NCBI GenBank assembly: GCA_023053575.1
Contig: JAKZAP010000009.1
Span: forward strand, 18,147,869-18,211,868
DNA: 64,000 bases
From: Branchinecta lynchi
Lineage: Eukaryota > Arthropoda > Branchiopoda > Anostraca > Branchinectidae
Reading direction: 5' to 3'
Below, piece by piece: positions 1 to 12,556 of this stretch (position 1 is the first letter of the stretch; every line of letters starts with the position of its first letter). The notes under the pieces were generated by a model that did not search any database, had not been told where the DNA came from, and saw only the letters and a list, made by a program, of their open reading frames with translations. The position numbers were made by a program, and so were the translations under genes.

Positions 1-221
1 CTCCTTTTCACGCAAAATACTTCAAGCACGATTGATCATGGGTCCTTGGACATCATGAAAATGTATCGTTTGGTAAAAAGTATCTGTGATGTTGCTCACT
101 GACTAGGAATTCATTTGTAAGCAAAACCGTTACGGTAAGCATGATCGTGGGCCCTTGTGGATGATAAGAATCTGTCATTTGCTCAAAAGTATTTTTTATA
201 CTTTGAATTTAATATAATTAC
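1..221. other. Upstream intron, unassigned
   Basis: No gene, RNA or repeat family was recognised in this AT-rich stretch. It probably lies inside a large TIA1 intron. Confidence 0.4.
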
Positions 222-709
222 TTTAAAGCCAGCCAGAAAAATGGTCTTTCTACCACGCACACAGTGATAACCATCCGTACTGCCACTAAGAATGTTCAGA
301 ACCACACAAAAAACACCGTCAAACAAAGAGCAAATTTCAAAAAAGAAACCAAATTTCCTAGGTTCGAAATAATTCATATCAAGGCTATCAAGGCTGGATG
401 GATGGAGTCACGGCACGTAGGGAGCCAAGGATCAAAGTAATAATTTCCATATAAAGCTCCGAATGTTTATTACATGTACAAATACATTAAAAAACCAAGA
501 CTAGTGTGGTACTTCTAAAGACATACAAAATAATCAACTAAGTCTTATAATTCTTTGCTAATCGAACAGGAAAAATTTCGTCATCTTGAAAAGAAGACGT
601 TCTGCGTGGGTCTTTTTTTGAGCCAAAACAGCAAGCCGGCAATCAAGTTCAAATCTAAATAAATTGGTGGCCTGCGATCAGTAAGAGAAGGTGAATAGAA
701 TGTTTGGAT
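222..709 (+). repeat. Dispersed repeat F, copy 1
   Basis: About 490 bp matches 46540-47036 in the same orientation with scattered substitutions and small indels. A shared landmark is the block around 590-625 with gaagacgttctgcgtggg. No coding potential or terminal repeat was identified. The copies end at nearly the same point, suggesting a defined element rather than a local duplication. Confidence 0.8.
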
Positions 710-862
710 CAAGATCGTATCCGGGGGGGGGGGTAGGGGTTGACCCCCTCCCCCCGAAACATACAGAAATACTCATTTGTGTAAGCTTTTCCCTCTGATG
801 TATGTCTTTTTTGTGCCACCCGCAGGCCCCCCCCCCGAAATAAATTCCTGGATACGGGCCTG
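706..862. repeat. Short inverted-repeat element with poly-G/poly-C
   Basis: ATCGTATCCGGGGG at the left faces CCTGGATACGGGCC at the right, enclosing G and C homopolymers. This looks like a small non-autonomous element with GGCCCGTATCCAGG-type ends. Confidence 0.5.
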
Positions 863-2294
863 GTTTAGATTAGGGCTTTAAGGAATTCATTATGAGCAAA
901 ACCTTTTTATTTTTGTTCCTGGCGGCATTCGACTTTCTAGAAAGGTTTATTATCGAAAATCGTCTGTCTATACTTCATATAAACTTCCGGAACCGTAAAA
1001 TCTTTGAAATGTGCACTTCGCATGTCACCACGGTCCGTTTCAGCACATCGCAGTCCGAATCGTCTCCCATTGTTCTATCACTATTGGCGTGAAATTCTTC
1101 AATGGTGGGTGGGTCTGTTTATTTATATACCAATGTCCGGCTTGCCAACACTAAACGAGGGGCTATACACTCCCAGGGACGATTGTGAATTCGCAAAGAT
1201 GTTACATTTTTGTCCCTCGCTGACTTCGAAGTACTGTGAATTCACTAAATGGGTAGGTGTGGTAGACTTTTATGTATGTGGGACTGCCGCCCTCGAATGA
1301 AAATCATGAAAACTTGAAGTGCGGAAGAAGCTGGCCAGTAAACCATGCTAGTCAAAGGCCGTTGGCAATAATGATAATAATGATCTATGGAATATTCAGT
1401 TCAGCATGTATGGGATATCAAGCTTCATGATAACTACGCACTACGTCACCAAGAGTGATTTTTTGCATAAAGGACTGAGTTGAGAAGTATTGTTTCTTAG
1501 TTTCTAGTTTCCCATACTGGTTATTTTTGTATGCTGTATATGGCCTCCGTATCTTACGACACAAATTATGTAGAAGAATAATTTTTCATAACTTGTAACA
1601 ATAAAAACAAAAAATTTCGACTTAGTCAGATGATACTTCTGTCACCATATGTAGATTACAGAAAACTTGCGTTTTGATTTGTTCTGGTTTATAAATTATG
1701 ACACACAAATTGGCAACAAATCGTTTTAGCTAATGATGTACTCAGCGAAAACATAACATTTACAAAGACAAACACTTAAGTTGTGCTCCAAGGTCTTATC
1801 TGTTGAAAACGTGGAGTATGAATGTAAAATGTTTATGACATCTTATATTTAGAACCAAGACATTTCACTTCCCGAATAACCAGACAAGTATTGAACTAAC
1901 CTAATATGATTCATTCGGCTTAACGAAAGGTGACGATGAAGTTTTTCAGTCAGTTTAAAAGCTTTACATGTGCACAAACCATATTTAGAAATCGAAATAT
2001 CATCTTGCGCAAGAACGGTTTCAATTTCAATCCTGAATGTCACTTGCCGGCCGGTCAAGCCCTTTCAGCCTCTATTAGCAAGGCACAACTCACAACTTGA
2101 TTAAGAACGGCAGATTATCGATCATATGACAAAACTGTCTTATTTGTTGCTGCTAAACCAAAATCCACGTCGATACATCTCTCCAAGTATACAAGAGTTG
2201 AACTTAAGACCTGTCATAGACGAACTTTTTTTTGTCATAGACGAAATTGTTCATAAAAGAACACTCCACTAAAAACGTAACATATAGCATCTAT
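863..2294. other. Intron, nothing recognised
   Basis: Small frames around 892-1300 lack any family motif, good splice pattern or repeat identity and are treated as chance. Confidence 0.4.
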
Positions 2295-2600
2295 GTACTT
2301 AAACTTTAACTGAAAAGGCAGCTTATCTTAACATCTGATATTTGATGGATTAAAGACCCAGGAAACCATGGATGAAGAAAACAGAAATCTGCCATTTTTA
2401 GTTTATCTTTCGGTGATAGTTTACCTTTGTATGTGGTAAATATTTCGAGCGTTGAGGGAAAGGTGCACACAGGTACGGTACCGCAAATCCGAAAGAAGGT
2501 TCATTCGATCATTGACGGACACTTTTTGTCGGGTTTTCGGGCCTATTTAAGTAAGTAAGTGATGTGTAATTAGACTGTGGGATCTGAGGCCTATTAAGTC
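2295..2600. mobile_element. Decayed MITE D copy
   Basis: AAACTTTAACTGAAAAGGCA near 2304 matches the D terminus, and the piece around 2527-2575 matches the conserved D right part (GGG-cctatttaagtaagtaag-type). The interior is diverged, so limits are approximate. Confidence 0.5.
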
Positions 2601-4817
2601 AAACTGTAAGACGACTAAAGTCGTGCACTATTATCTTTCTTGCACTTTGTCACAATACGAGTGTTAGGTCCCTGGAATCCACTCCGGAACAGATGTGAAA
2701 GAAGAATTAAATGTCGTTCGTGATAGTTCGCGTGCTGCATCGTTTGGCACTAGTATGTTGTTTCTTGCTCTCGGGAGAGTCCTTCCGGGAATTTCGAACC
2801 AGTGTTGATGTGAAAACTGTATGCTGTCTATTCGCCCTTAAGTGTTTTAATTTGTCGCATGGCGTAATCTTCGCTGTATTGTTATTTCGCCTATTTTTTT
2901 TTATTTTTTTTTTTCAAAATCATCTCACTAGTTGGCAATGGGACAAAAGTGAGGTCTGCCGGGTCTAGGTCAGCCCTCAGAGGTAACTAGGCAGAATGGC
3001 CCTACTGAAAATAACGTTACCAAGATAACACTTATCTGGTCCTAACAAATGCCTCCGAATTTGTGGGATTGTAAAAATTAGCCCGGATCACGAATTTACC
3101 TTATGATCTATTTGTCTTTGAATTTGTGCATACACTTGTTGTCTTGTCAGGCTTTGGTCGTTTCCCGGTTGGAGTGTACACTCATTCACGGTAGTGATCA
3201 GCCCCTCGGCCAATAGAACCACCTATTTCTTTGAAGATGTATCAAGGTCTGCGTCCGGAACTCGTTAGAATTCCGGAAAAAGACCGAGATATCGACAAAA
3301 AGTTAGTGATAAATCAAATGGGACCTGAGACAGTAAATCAGTTATTGGCCCTTCCATTATGCCAAACTCGGTGTGACAACTTCGAGCTTGGGACTGGCAT
3401 GTATTGTAATTGGATCGTTATGGATTAAATCAGGACGACAGAGGGGGTCTGATTTGGTTGAAATGTCGAAAAATGATATTTTAAAAGCTTTTACGATGTC
3501 GAAATCGGGTGAAAGGTTTCCTGATTGGTTGAAGCTAAGCCTTGGCGGTCATTTTCTACTGGAAAAGAGAAGCTTTATACTTTGTTTTTGTTTGCGAGGG
3601 GTGGGAGTGTCGAAATGGGCTGAAAATAAGAGGTTTTTCGATTGCTTGAGGTTATGAATGATCGTCTTGGGATAAGGTGTCTTGAACTCGACTGTTAGCT
3701 GACGTGTAGGTTATGTGTGTAAAGGTACCTGTTTTCGTTGTTTCTTTTTTTTTCCTTTTTCGTCTTATACAGGCTGAAATTACAAATAATTTGAACTCGG
3801 CTCTACTTTGGGTAACTGTGCAAGGGCTTCTCATTTTTGCACGTGGAAGTTACATTGAATGGGCAAATCAATTCTGTAAAAAATTGTTTAGTGCCTAAGG
3901 AAATAGGGAGGGGGTTCTGGAATTGATGTTTGTGTTATTTCGGAATCGTTTACATTTGCTTCCTTTTAATTGTTGCCTACTACTGTTTTTCTATTGATGT
4001 GTTTCATTTTCGTTCTCGCTGCTCAAAAGTAGTCGCTTGAATAATCCGTGTCGGAAATGGGACATAGCTAGACCCCACTTTTTTTTTCGTGTATATCTCA
4101 TGTTTGTTTTGTTTTATTTTTATATTTTATCATCCCTGGATATGGACTGGAGGGGTTATAAAGGAGGGGTTTTGTTGAAAGTTGTTAGTGCCCTATATGG
4201 AGTAATTGGTTCTAAACAGAAACAGTATATTTTGAGGCCATCTTTAATTATGAATACTCTATCACGACTTGCGAGACATCCTGTTGAAACTTCAAGTATT
4301 CGTGACTTCCCGACTCGTGTTTGTTTCCACCAAATGACCTGTTCGTTGCCGCATGATCAAATCGATACAATTTCCCGTCCAAAAAATAAGCAGTAAAACA
4401 AGGTAATATCCTAATGCTGTAAACAAGCTATATGGCAGAGGAGTATTATCTAATTGAATTTCTGGTATCTCATTTTCCTAATGCAAAGCAAATAGAGATA
4501 TATTATCCAAGATTAGAATTGATAGATCGAAATTCGTGTTGGTGCTATTATTCTGAACGGGGTGAATCTACAACAAATAAGAGACAAGGATTGGGTATGA
4601 AATTTAAGAAACAATAGTAATGGTGAACTTAAAAAAAAATGCTGTGTCTTCGTCATTCTTAAACCTCTAAATGCAAAAAAAAATGCCTTTTGGTTCGTTT
4701 GTCACTGTGAAAATCCCTCGTATAAATTCCATCGCCACATATTTATGTACGAAATTTGAAATTATGATTAGTAAGTGGTAGCGCTAATTGTGAAGCCTAT
4801 TTGAGAAACAAATTGTA

Positions 4818-4851
<34 letters not shown>

Positions 4852-5151
4852 TGGACCGTCGTAGTTTGTAATCGATACTTTCGTCCAAGGTTAGTTTGTG
4901 TTTATCACAATCTGATAAAAAGAAACTTCGCAAATACAGGGCTTGTCAAATATTTAAAATAACTAGATTATTCTCTTTGATTCTACAATTTGAAATTATA
5001 CAAGCGATTGGCAAAATAAAAGAAGAAAAAATTGGCAGTTGAAAAAAGAAAGAAAAGATGCAAGAATACCTTGGATATAGTATTCCTCCAGAGACAGAAT
5101 CTCCTCGAACGTTAAATTTCTCGCGAACGGAACGCACGGAACCCTCTCAAT
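2601..5151. other. Intron, nothing recognised; 29-nt poly-T
   Basis: No exon or repeat family was recognised. A run of 29 T at 4821-4849 followed by AG could be a minus-strand poly-A tail of an old retroposon or a chance pyrimidine tract. A 119-codon frame at 4037-4396 resembles no family I know and sits in T-rich sequence. Confidence 0.4.
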
Positions 5152-5460
5152 CCCTGATGAAAAATTTGAAGCCTGCGTAGCCGTACGGCAGTAGTACGAA
5201 AACGTTGCATGTAATAGTAATACTATGTAATAGCAAAGAATACTATTACTTAAATATGCCTCAGACTGGTCCAATCTTATGTACTAGTATCCAGTAGCAT
5301 CTTGTCTTGCCGTAGTAGCACCCAGTCTTGCTAATAGTAGCATATAGTATGCAATAACACGGTAGCCTTGAAGTAGAAGCATGTAGTAGCATCGTTAGTA
5401 TTGCATGCAACTTTTTCGTACTACTTCATAGTACTATTTTTGAGATAAATTTTCATCGGG
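5152..5460. mobile_element. MITE G, copy 1
   Basis: A 309-bp element begins CCCTGATGAAAAATTT and ends with the inverse, AAATTTTCATCGGG. It is strongly similar along its length to 54170-54472. The interior is rich in GTAGCA/TAGTA steps. There is no coding capacity. Confidence 0.85.
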
Positions 5461-6300
5461 TCCTCCGCCTCCAGCCGGAAAAATGAAAAATTTTATCGAT
5501 TTGGAAAATGTTTTTCAGACTGCATGGAACGCATAAGCAAAAAAAGGGTTCTTACGGTAGTCTCTTTGTATGCAGAATCTTAAAGAAATGCTAATCGTAA
5601 CACCCTTTCGAAAATTCTCCCCCTTACCCCAAAATATTCTATCGTACAGAAAGGTTTTCTTCAAACTGTATAGAACAGAGCCTACAATAAAAATGTTAAT
5701 CTGAGGTAAATACATTGCTAACCGTTTAATCCTTTTCAGATGTCATGTCGATATAGAAAGATTGTCTGCAAATTTTTAGAAGGTACAAGGAAGACGAATT
5801 TTTGGGTACGGGATTCATTCAAGATCCAGGTCCTAAGCGGATAGTAGATTCTTGGCAAACGCAAGGCTTTTCAAATTTCTCTAGCCCTATTCCACCTCAC
5901 CCCCAAAAAAGTAAAACTATTCCATCGATCAAAAATTTCTGCGAATTCTAACGTGTTAGCAAACAAAAGTTTGGGTATGATTTTCCTTCAGGAGACAGGC
6001 CCTCTTCGAACAGTATATTAACATTCACATATTTTGTCGAGCTCTCCTCCACCTCACCCCAAAAAAGTAAAGATGTTTTGTCGATATCAAATGATTTTCT
6101 GCAAATTATAGACCTTGTTAGCAAAAAAAAAATGTAGAGGCATGTAAGGCTTGTAATGTAAGGCAGAGGCAGGTCCTCCTCGAACAGTAAATTCGCTGTA
6201 AGCATAACGTCTTTTTTAATATTTATCTCACTCTATCCTCCACCTAACCCCGGAGAAAAGAAAATATTCCATCGATACAGAAAGATATCCCAATAATGTA
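5461..6300. repeat. Degenerate tandem array, unit roughly 160-260 bp
   Basis: A module recurs at about 5628, 5891, 6048 and 6239: CCACCTCACCCCAAAAAAG-like text, then TCCATCGATA, then TTTTCTGCAAATT, a TTAGCAAA step and a TCCTCNTCGAACAGTA step. Spacing varies (about 260, 157 and 191 bp), as in an old satellite-like array. Confidence 0.65.
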
Positions 6301-7865
6301 TCGGTTTCACATAAAACACGTCGCAGAGACGGAAAAGGATCTTTGGTCTGTATCCCCAAAAATTCCCCTGGTGATAAGAGGCCGTATTGGTTTGCATATT
6401 TTTGGTACTGAAGTCAGGATCCCAGAATCCTAACAAAGTCCCTAAGGATCCATAGAGTATACAAAAAGAGCTCATCTCTGCTGCATTGATATTGGAGTGG
6501 TATCAAAGGGTACTCTACATAAAAAGGAAGGCATGGTTATTGATGCAAATCTAATAGAAAACTCGGGATTTCAGGGGTAAAACAAAATCATCGCAAAAAG
6601 ATGTGTGAAGTCAACCAAAATTTAGGTGTCATGCAACGTCGCCATAATTACGAGTGTCATGTCAACTCTGCAATTTAGTTGATTTACTTCTCATCCGAGG
6701 TGGTCGTCGGAGCTCGTGCTGGGTTCTGTAGAGGATTGAGGGGAAGGTTTTCACGGATCTACGTCTTCTGTGAGCTTATGTTGGTGACCGCTAGGATCGT
6801 TCCTAGCTCCACTGTCCTCGTTCTAGTGGCGCCGAAGTCTTTTACGTTAAAGTCTTGATTCATGTGGGCCGAGAAGGTGGGAGACACCATAATTTTTCGA
6901 TGGGTCGGATTTTTACGAACCCACTGTTACCTTTGTTTTCCCCAAAGTCCTCACGGTAGCCAACGTTATCCAGAAATTACTTGAAGGTCATTCACTCCTG
7001 AACGCCAATCCGCCACTGCTAATTAACTATTCATTGACTTCCTGACGCTTGTCAAAAGATTACTAGAACCTTCGACAAGATCGTGTGGGGTGTAAGAGGA
7101 TTAAAACAACTAAGTATATCACCATGTTGACGTTTAAATATATCGGAAGAAGAAATCATCGGCCAGTTTGACATTTTTGGGTCGTGGAAGCTGAATATTA
7201 TTTAGCTCAGTTTCAAAATCTTCAAGAAATCACTATAACGAATTTAGTATAATTTACGCCGTTTGTTTACTGTTTTAAATCCTTAATTCTTCGGACTTTC
7301 GGGAATAAACAAGAAAAAACAGAAAAATACTTAAAGAAATCGATAATGCAAATAATTAGTTTAATTTTTCTACACATTTTCCATATGCCCGCTACAATAA
7401 AAACCTTTTCTTAGATCCAAAGTCAAACTATGACTCCATCCTCCCCATGTTGGGTGCTTCCGACCCACGCCGCTAGATCATCCAGCGGTCGAATCGAGCC
7501 GTGGCGTCATCTTGGGTTGGGGGGGGGGGGGGGTCTACACGTTGCAAGTGCTAGAATGCTTACGGTATAACTCCTTTAAACAGAAAGTAAAGCCAAGTGA
7601 ATACAAAATACGTTTACTTGAACTCAAGGTAAATAAGTCTGTCATGCAGCTTCTGGCTCTATTTAGTAATTTTCATTTGGCGTTAAGCTTTTAGCTTGTC
7701 ACCATTCTTGCGATTTGTACAGAAGGCACTCACCCCTCGCGGTGACCCTTGTGACCATTGTTGTTATGTCGAGGTGGAAAGACGAGTCAGTGGAATTCAT
7801 TCCACTGATTCATTCCACCGGCAAGCCATCTGCTCAGATATCGATAGCTGGACTCCGGGTCCTGT
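6301..7865. other. Intron, nothing recognised
   Basis: No exon or known repeat was found. It includes a run of about 14 G near 7518-7531. Confidence 0.4.
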
Positions 7866-9185
7866 GTAACAAGACCAAAGGTTTCGATGGGATCCCACAA
7901 ATTTAACATGTGATCCAGACAATTGGGTCTTGTAGATTTCCAATTTTTGTCAGACTCCTTGATACTTATTGTATTAAGAAACACAATTTAACTCTTTACT
8001 ATTTACATTTACTGCACTAACGGAAAAACCTACGTTTTTGCTGGCGGGCAGTAGTAAAGGTTAACCATATTTTAGCACACCAACAGACAACATAATAAAT
8101 AACTAATAATAAAAAAGAAAAGTACAGCCCACAAAAAGACCAAACTCCTTCACATTATCACCTCCAATGTAAGCATGTACCGCCCTACCACCCATCCACC
8201 AATTCCTCCCTACCAACCCCAACCAACCGTTCCTCCCTACCAACCGGACCTCCCTACCCCCTAACAAATTTCTCAACCATCTTTTATTAAATATTCTTTT
8301 AATTTTCTGTTAAACTCTAAAAGATGCTCAACCGCCCGGATGCTCACTGGTAGAGATTTCCAGACTGCAGTTCCAAGAAACTGCAATCGAAATCCTGACC
8401 TTGTGCTTCTCTTAAGCTCAATCACCAATTTGTCACTATTCCTCGTATCATATTCATGAATATCACTGTTAGCACGGTAAATATCATGAAAAAACGTCTG
8501 TAAGTATAGTGTCAGTGTTAGTATAGATACGGTAAGCATCGCTCCATGACCATTTTGACTATCAAGTTAAGAAACATATGAACAATCAGAACTTCCTGCA
8601 TTACTTTTGCCAAATTCCTGTTGTGGCCGGATTCCAGCCGAACTACTTGTCCGACAAAAATGAGTTCAGCATATCTCCTTACCCCTATTTCCAACCTCTA
8701 ATCAACTTGAGAAAACTTTTACTTTTAACAAATTTTCCGGTTTCAGACGGATTCCTGGCGAACTATATGTCGGGGTAGAAAATGGTTGTCGCATACGGAT
8801 TCGTTATGTTCTCTTACCCTAAATTGAAGACCTAATCAACTTCAGATAAAACTTTTACTTTTAACAGATTTTTCGGTTTTGACCGGATTCTGGCCGAACT
8901 ACTTGGTCCGGCGAGAAAAGATTTTCAAACCGTGTCCAGCATTTCTTTTTACATTATCTCATTAGCTATTAAAAAATATTTTGTTCGCCCCCTCACTCCT
9001 AAATGTAGGGCTACAGACCTTATCTACGAGTTCGACTTGTCACTTGACCCAAAGATTCCTCACACCAAGTTTCACCAAAATATCTCATTCCCTTCGAGAG
9101 TTATCGTGCTCACAGATGGACAACTTTTACGAGGTCATAGTATCCCTCCGCTTACGTTCTGGGATCCTAAAAAAAAAGAATATAA
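7866..9185 (-). mobile_element. Composite element A, copy 1, split by a LINE
   Basis: On the minus strand the order is the left module (about 9000-9180), CCGGAATCCGG-type tandem units (about 8590-8950), and the right end at 7866-7965 with AGACCAAAGGTTTCGATGGG. A LINE 3' fragment (7966-8544) interrupts the right module. The same modules occur at 15567-16738 and 29910-30800. Confidence 0.75.
7966..8544 (-). mobile_element. Non-LTR retrotransposon (LINE) 3' fragment with ORF2 C-terminus
   Basis: The minus-strand frame 8539-8273 carries HEYDTRNSDKL, then GFRLQFLGTAVWKSLP, then FNRKLKEYL. This is the typical C-terminal tail of LINE ORF2 (Y-x-TR ... G-x-W-x-SLP ... F-x-x-LK). About 300 bp of 3' UTR follows, matching 48806-49118. 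It is 5' truncated. Confidence 0.8.
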
Positions 9186-10500
9186 TATAGACCATACTTC
9201 TCATGGTAACAAAACCGTGAATGTTGTGTACGCGAGTCAGTGTTTTTTTTTCACCATCGTCCTGTAAATAAATTAAAATGTTTTTGCAACCATTTTGACC
9301 AATTAAAGGACATAATCCTATTATTTCTTGGGGCTCGAGTTCTTATCTTCTCCCCATCATGTAACCCCTTTAGTTTACGAGGGGTGGTATCCCTTTATTC
9401 GCGGGCGCGCCAAAAATTCAAATATTCAAATTTACCAAACGGGACCGTTGAAGCGATTAATCGGGGGCTTAGGAAATGTTCGATGGAATTTTCCTCGTGG
9501 CGAAGTGCATAGATCGGAAACGGGTTGCTGGAAGATAAATTTGCATAATTCAGAACTAAATATACGCCCGATATATCATGCATCGTTCAAGCTACATCGG
9601 AGAGAGCGTTAAACGTGCCTAGGTTTCAAAAGATGGGAGATCAAACCAGCCTTTGTTTCTAAGGTGGGTGACGGATGAACGAGTTTGATCGGATCAGAAG
9701 CCCATAATTCTTTCTGCGTTGCATTAGATGAAGGGTACGCCAGTTCAGCGATTTCGCCTCGCTTGTGTTATGTGCCAAGAAGATGGTCTCGTTCCACATC
9801 CAAGTCACTGCTGAAGTAGTTTTGTCAGTTTTTACTCAAAAACTTCCGTTCTCGATTAATTTGGAAAGATGCGTTCACGTTCGGGCAACGCAAGAGTAGA
9901 GCTTGGTTCTAGCTAAGTAGCGTTTTTCCACCGAGCTATTGTTCGATCGTTACAGTTCGTTCGAGAGTTGAGTTCACAGTTGAGTTCGTTCGAGAGTTTC
10001 GCTCCTCCCTCTTATCATTTTCGTTTCACGATTGTTACATTGCACTTATGATGGTCGAGTTCACTCACTATTCACTTATGATGGTCAGGAGCATTATAAG
10101 TCATACTAACTATCGGTTCAGCAAGAACTCCCGTAAGAGTTGCTACGTATGTCCGGGTTGTTTATTATTTTCTTTTAAGAGAGGTTTGTGTTATGTTTTT
10201 TGGTATACAGGGAGTCGAGTAGACGCCAAATGGCGGACTCACCATGGGCTCTAACTACATCAACACACAAGATATAAATTAACTATAATCTCGCATAATC
10301 CATCCAGGTTCCAGATTCAAACCCACAGCTTAATCACCTAGAATACTAGATCATGAAGCTGTGTTTCAAACCACACTGGGGTTGTAATCGGGTGAACTCT
10401 ACCACAATAATGGACCATTCACGCTTGTGTTGTAACATGAATACAAATACTTCGCCGTGTAAGCCTTATCCTTCTCTTCCGTTCAACTTGAAAATCAAGC
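9186..10500. other. Intron, nothing recognised
   Basis: Open frames around 9240-9612 show no family motif. GTTCGAGAGTT is repeated near 9960-9998. The text near 9870-9905 resembles pieces at 10850-10920 and 51000-51130 (CAACGCAAG...AGCTTGG), suggesting another diffuse repeat. Confidence 0.35.
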
Positions 10501-10809
10501 TGTACGCCAACGCATGCGCAGATTAACAACACAGAGCCTGAAGCCTGACAATGAATCCCAAGAAAACCTTCATGAAAAAAACGTGAAATGATCCCTTTTG
10601 GTCGGAATTGCCTCTGCAAAAATGATATTTCCTAATTTATTTTCGCAAAAAAACTTGAAATAGTTACTTCTAGTCGGAATCCCTGCTGCAAAAAAGACAG
10701 ATTTGGACGTTTTATGAAATAGAGTGATTTCTATGCCCTACGTAGGACAAGAGTGACAAAAACAAAATAGGGTGACAATTCACACTATCGTGCGACATGT
10801 GGCAACCCT
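10501..10809. mobile_element. hAT-like MITE relic
   Basis: The right end TGGCAACCCTG at about 10800-10810 and the interior (aggacaagagtgac, gacaattcacactatcgtg) match the reverse complement of 49949-50140. The left end is unclear. Confidence 0.5.
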
Positions 10810-12389
10810 GCCTGGGACGCACTCCTGTACTTTTGTTGCGTAAAATTTAGCTGCGCAAGCTCTGCGTTGCGTCATCACAAGTGCGACGCGGACGCGGAGC
10901 TTGCGTGGCGAAAGGTCAGAGCGTCACTGGTCGTTCTAAAAATACTATAAAGAAGGGCTTAGTTTCGTCTTTTCTCTTTTTGTTGAGTTCGTGCTCAGGA
11001 CCTTTCCCGATATCATATATCAGGTACTAATTCGTTTTTGCCCTCCACTCCGATCGTATCGGAAAGTCGAGAGTCCGCGGGACCAATTGACGTCTAATCT
11101 TTCCTATGTCTCGCCCAGTAATTGAATTGCGGCCACCATTAGATGGCGGGACTCTTACCCTGCAGACATTTATTGTCTTAGAATCTTTTGAGAGATGTAC
11201 TCTTGGTTCACACAGTTGCTACATCAGTGTTGCCACTGGTCAAGGAAAGTCTGCGATTTGTTACAGATTTTCTCGTCTTCGACAAAGTGAGCTGGAATTC
11301 TTGGACCGGTTCCTTACCAGCAGATTGAAAAATGAAGCAACAAAAGTTGAGGCATAGAATTATGAAGATAAAAAAGCGAGATGTCTTGTTGATATTTGGT
11401 AATAAAAAAAAAGGACTTATCAACACTACGCTACACGTCTATTTACGTTTACGTTGCTTCTTGCCGCAGACACAGAAAGCTGCAGTTTTCGCAGTGCAAA
11501 GCAATGGCGTCGATGCGTGCATGTATGTAGCGTATGTATTTATTGCAAACTTCATACTAACTAACTAATCAAAAACATGTATATATATGAAACATTGACA
11601 AACATGTATATATATGAAACATTGACAGAGTACGCAGACTTGAGGTTCGTTTTATTTTACGTAGTAATGGTGTAGTTTCACTGTAGTTTGAAGTACCTTT
11701 TGTTTTAGTTATGAAAGTACAGTATGTGGATATGTATGTGGATAAACAAATAAAAGTGCACACATACTGTTCTTTCATAACTGAAACAAAAGTAATTGAA
11801 ACTATGCCGAATTACATACAAAAAACGCACCTTAAAGTTCACGTGTTTTTATGTAATTCGTAGATGAGACGATTTATGTGACAAAATATTGTCCTGAGTA
11901 GATATAGAAAAGGGCAGAGAAAAGAAAATGAGAAGGAAAGTTTAAGATGAAATGTGTTAAATTGTATGTTTCAAGTGAATAAAAGCTATGCACCCTTGCA
12001 GAGGAAGCGGTGCTCTTCATGGGAGCGCGATGTATGTCGTTGTTGGATGAATGATAAAAACAAATTGAATTGAAGATAAAAAATAAAAGAAGGAAAAGAA
12101 AATTGGAAGATAAGTCTACTTATGAATAATGTCCAGTTGTTATTCATTTATTTCAAAACAATAGCCAGTGAGTATAAATTATAGAATTTTGTACACGTTT
12201 TATTTTTATATATATTTTGTATATAATACAAAAAGAAATGTAATTGAAAGAACGAACGAGGGATTACTCACGCCCAAAATGGCTGCACAGTACGTGCCCA
12301 GGCGGGACCCACGGGGAGGGGGTACAGTGGTTCCCACCGAGTGAGTAGACCTTCGGGTGGGAAGCTCCTAACAGTGTTGTTTCGATATT
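10810..12389. other. Intron with one MITE relic
   Basis: CAGTGTTGCCA begins at 11224 and the following approximately 170 bp resembles, in inverse orientation, 40646-40913. A duplicated block with acatgtatatatatgaaac lies at 11575-11624. Nothing else was recognised. Confidence 0.45.
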
Positions 12390-12556
12390 CCTTGAGCCCA
12401 AGCTGACTTTGAAACATATATTCAAATAATGTATACAGCGGATACTTCAGCTACGATGCTACATCAGCGATATTAATACATAAGAAGGGCCGAAATATCG
12501 CTGATGAAGAATCGTAGCTGACGTATCCGTTGTATTCATTATTTGAATATGTATCA
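12390..12556. mobile_element. Fold-back element E
   Basis: Two arms of about 55 bp face each other: ATTCAAATAATGTATACAGC at 12421 and its near-inverse ending ATTATTTGAATAT at about 12551, with CAGCTACGAT/ATCGTAGCTG inside. Shared parts (GAGCCCAAGCTGACTTTGAA, AGAAGGGCCGAAATATCGC) recur at 13066, 14483, 20560, 22380, 24200, 24930, 40150 and 44040. Confidence 0.75.

Noticed and set aside
4037..4396. 119-codon open frame
   Set aside because: T-rich N-terminal part, no family motif, no splice context; most likely chance in intron.
8932..9267. 111-codon frame
   Set aside because: Lies in the left module of element A; the same text at 15600, 23040 and 29950 is not open in a consistent frame.
12001..12045. 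Possible HVFVG-like RRM2 start
   Set aside because: The frame hits a stop immediately and has no splice sites of the needed phase.
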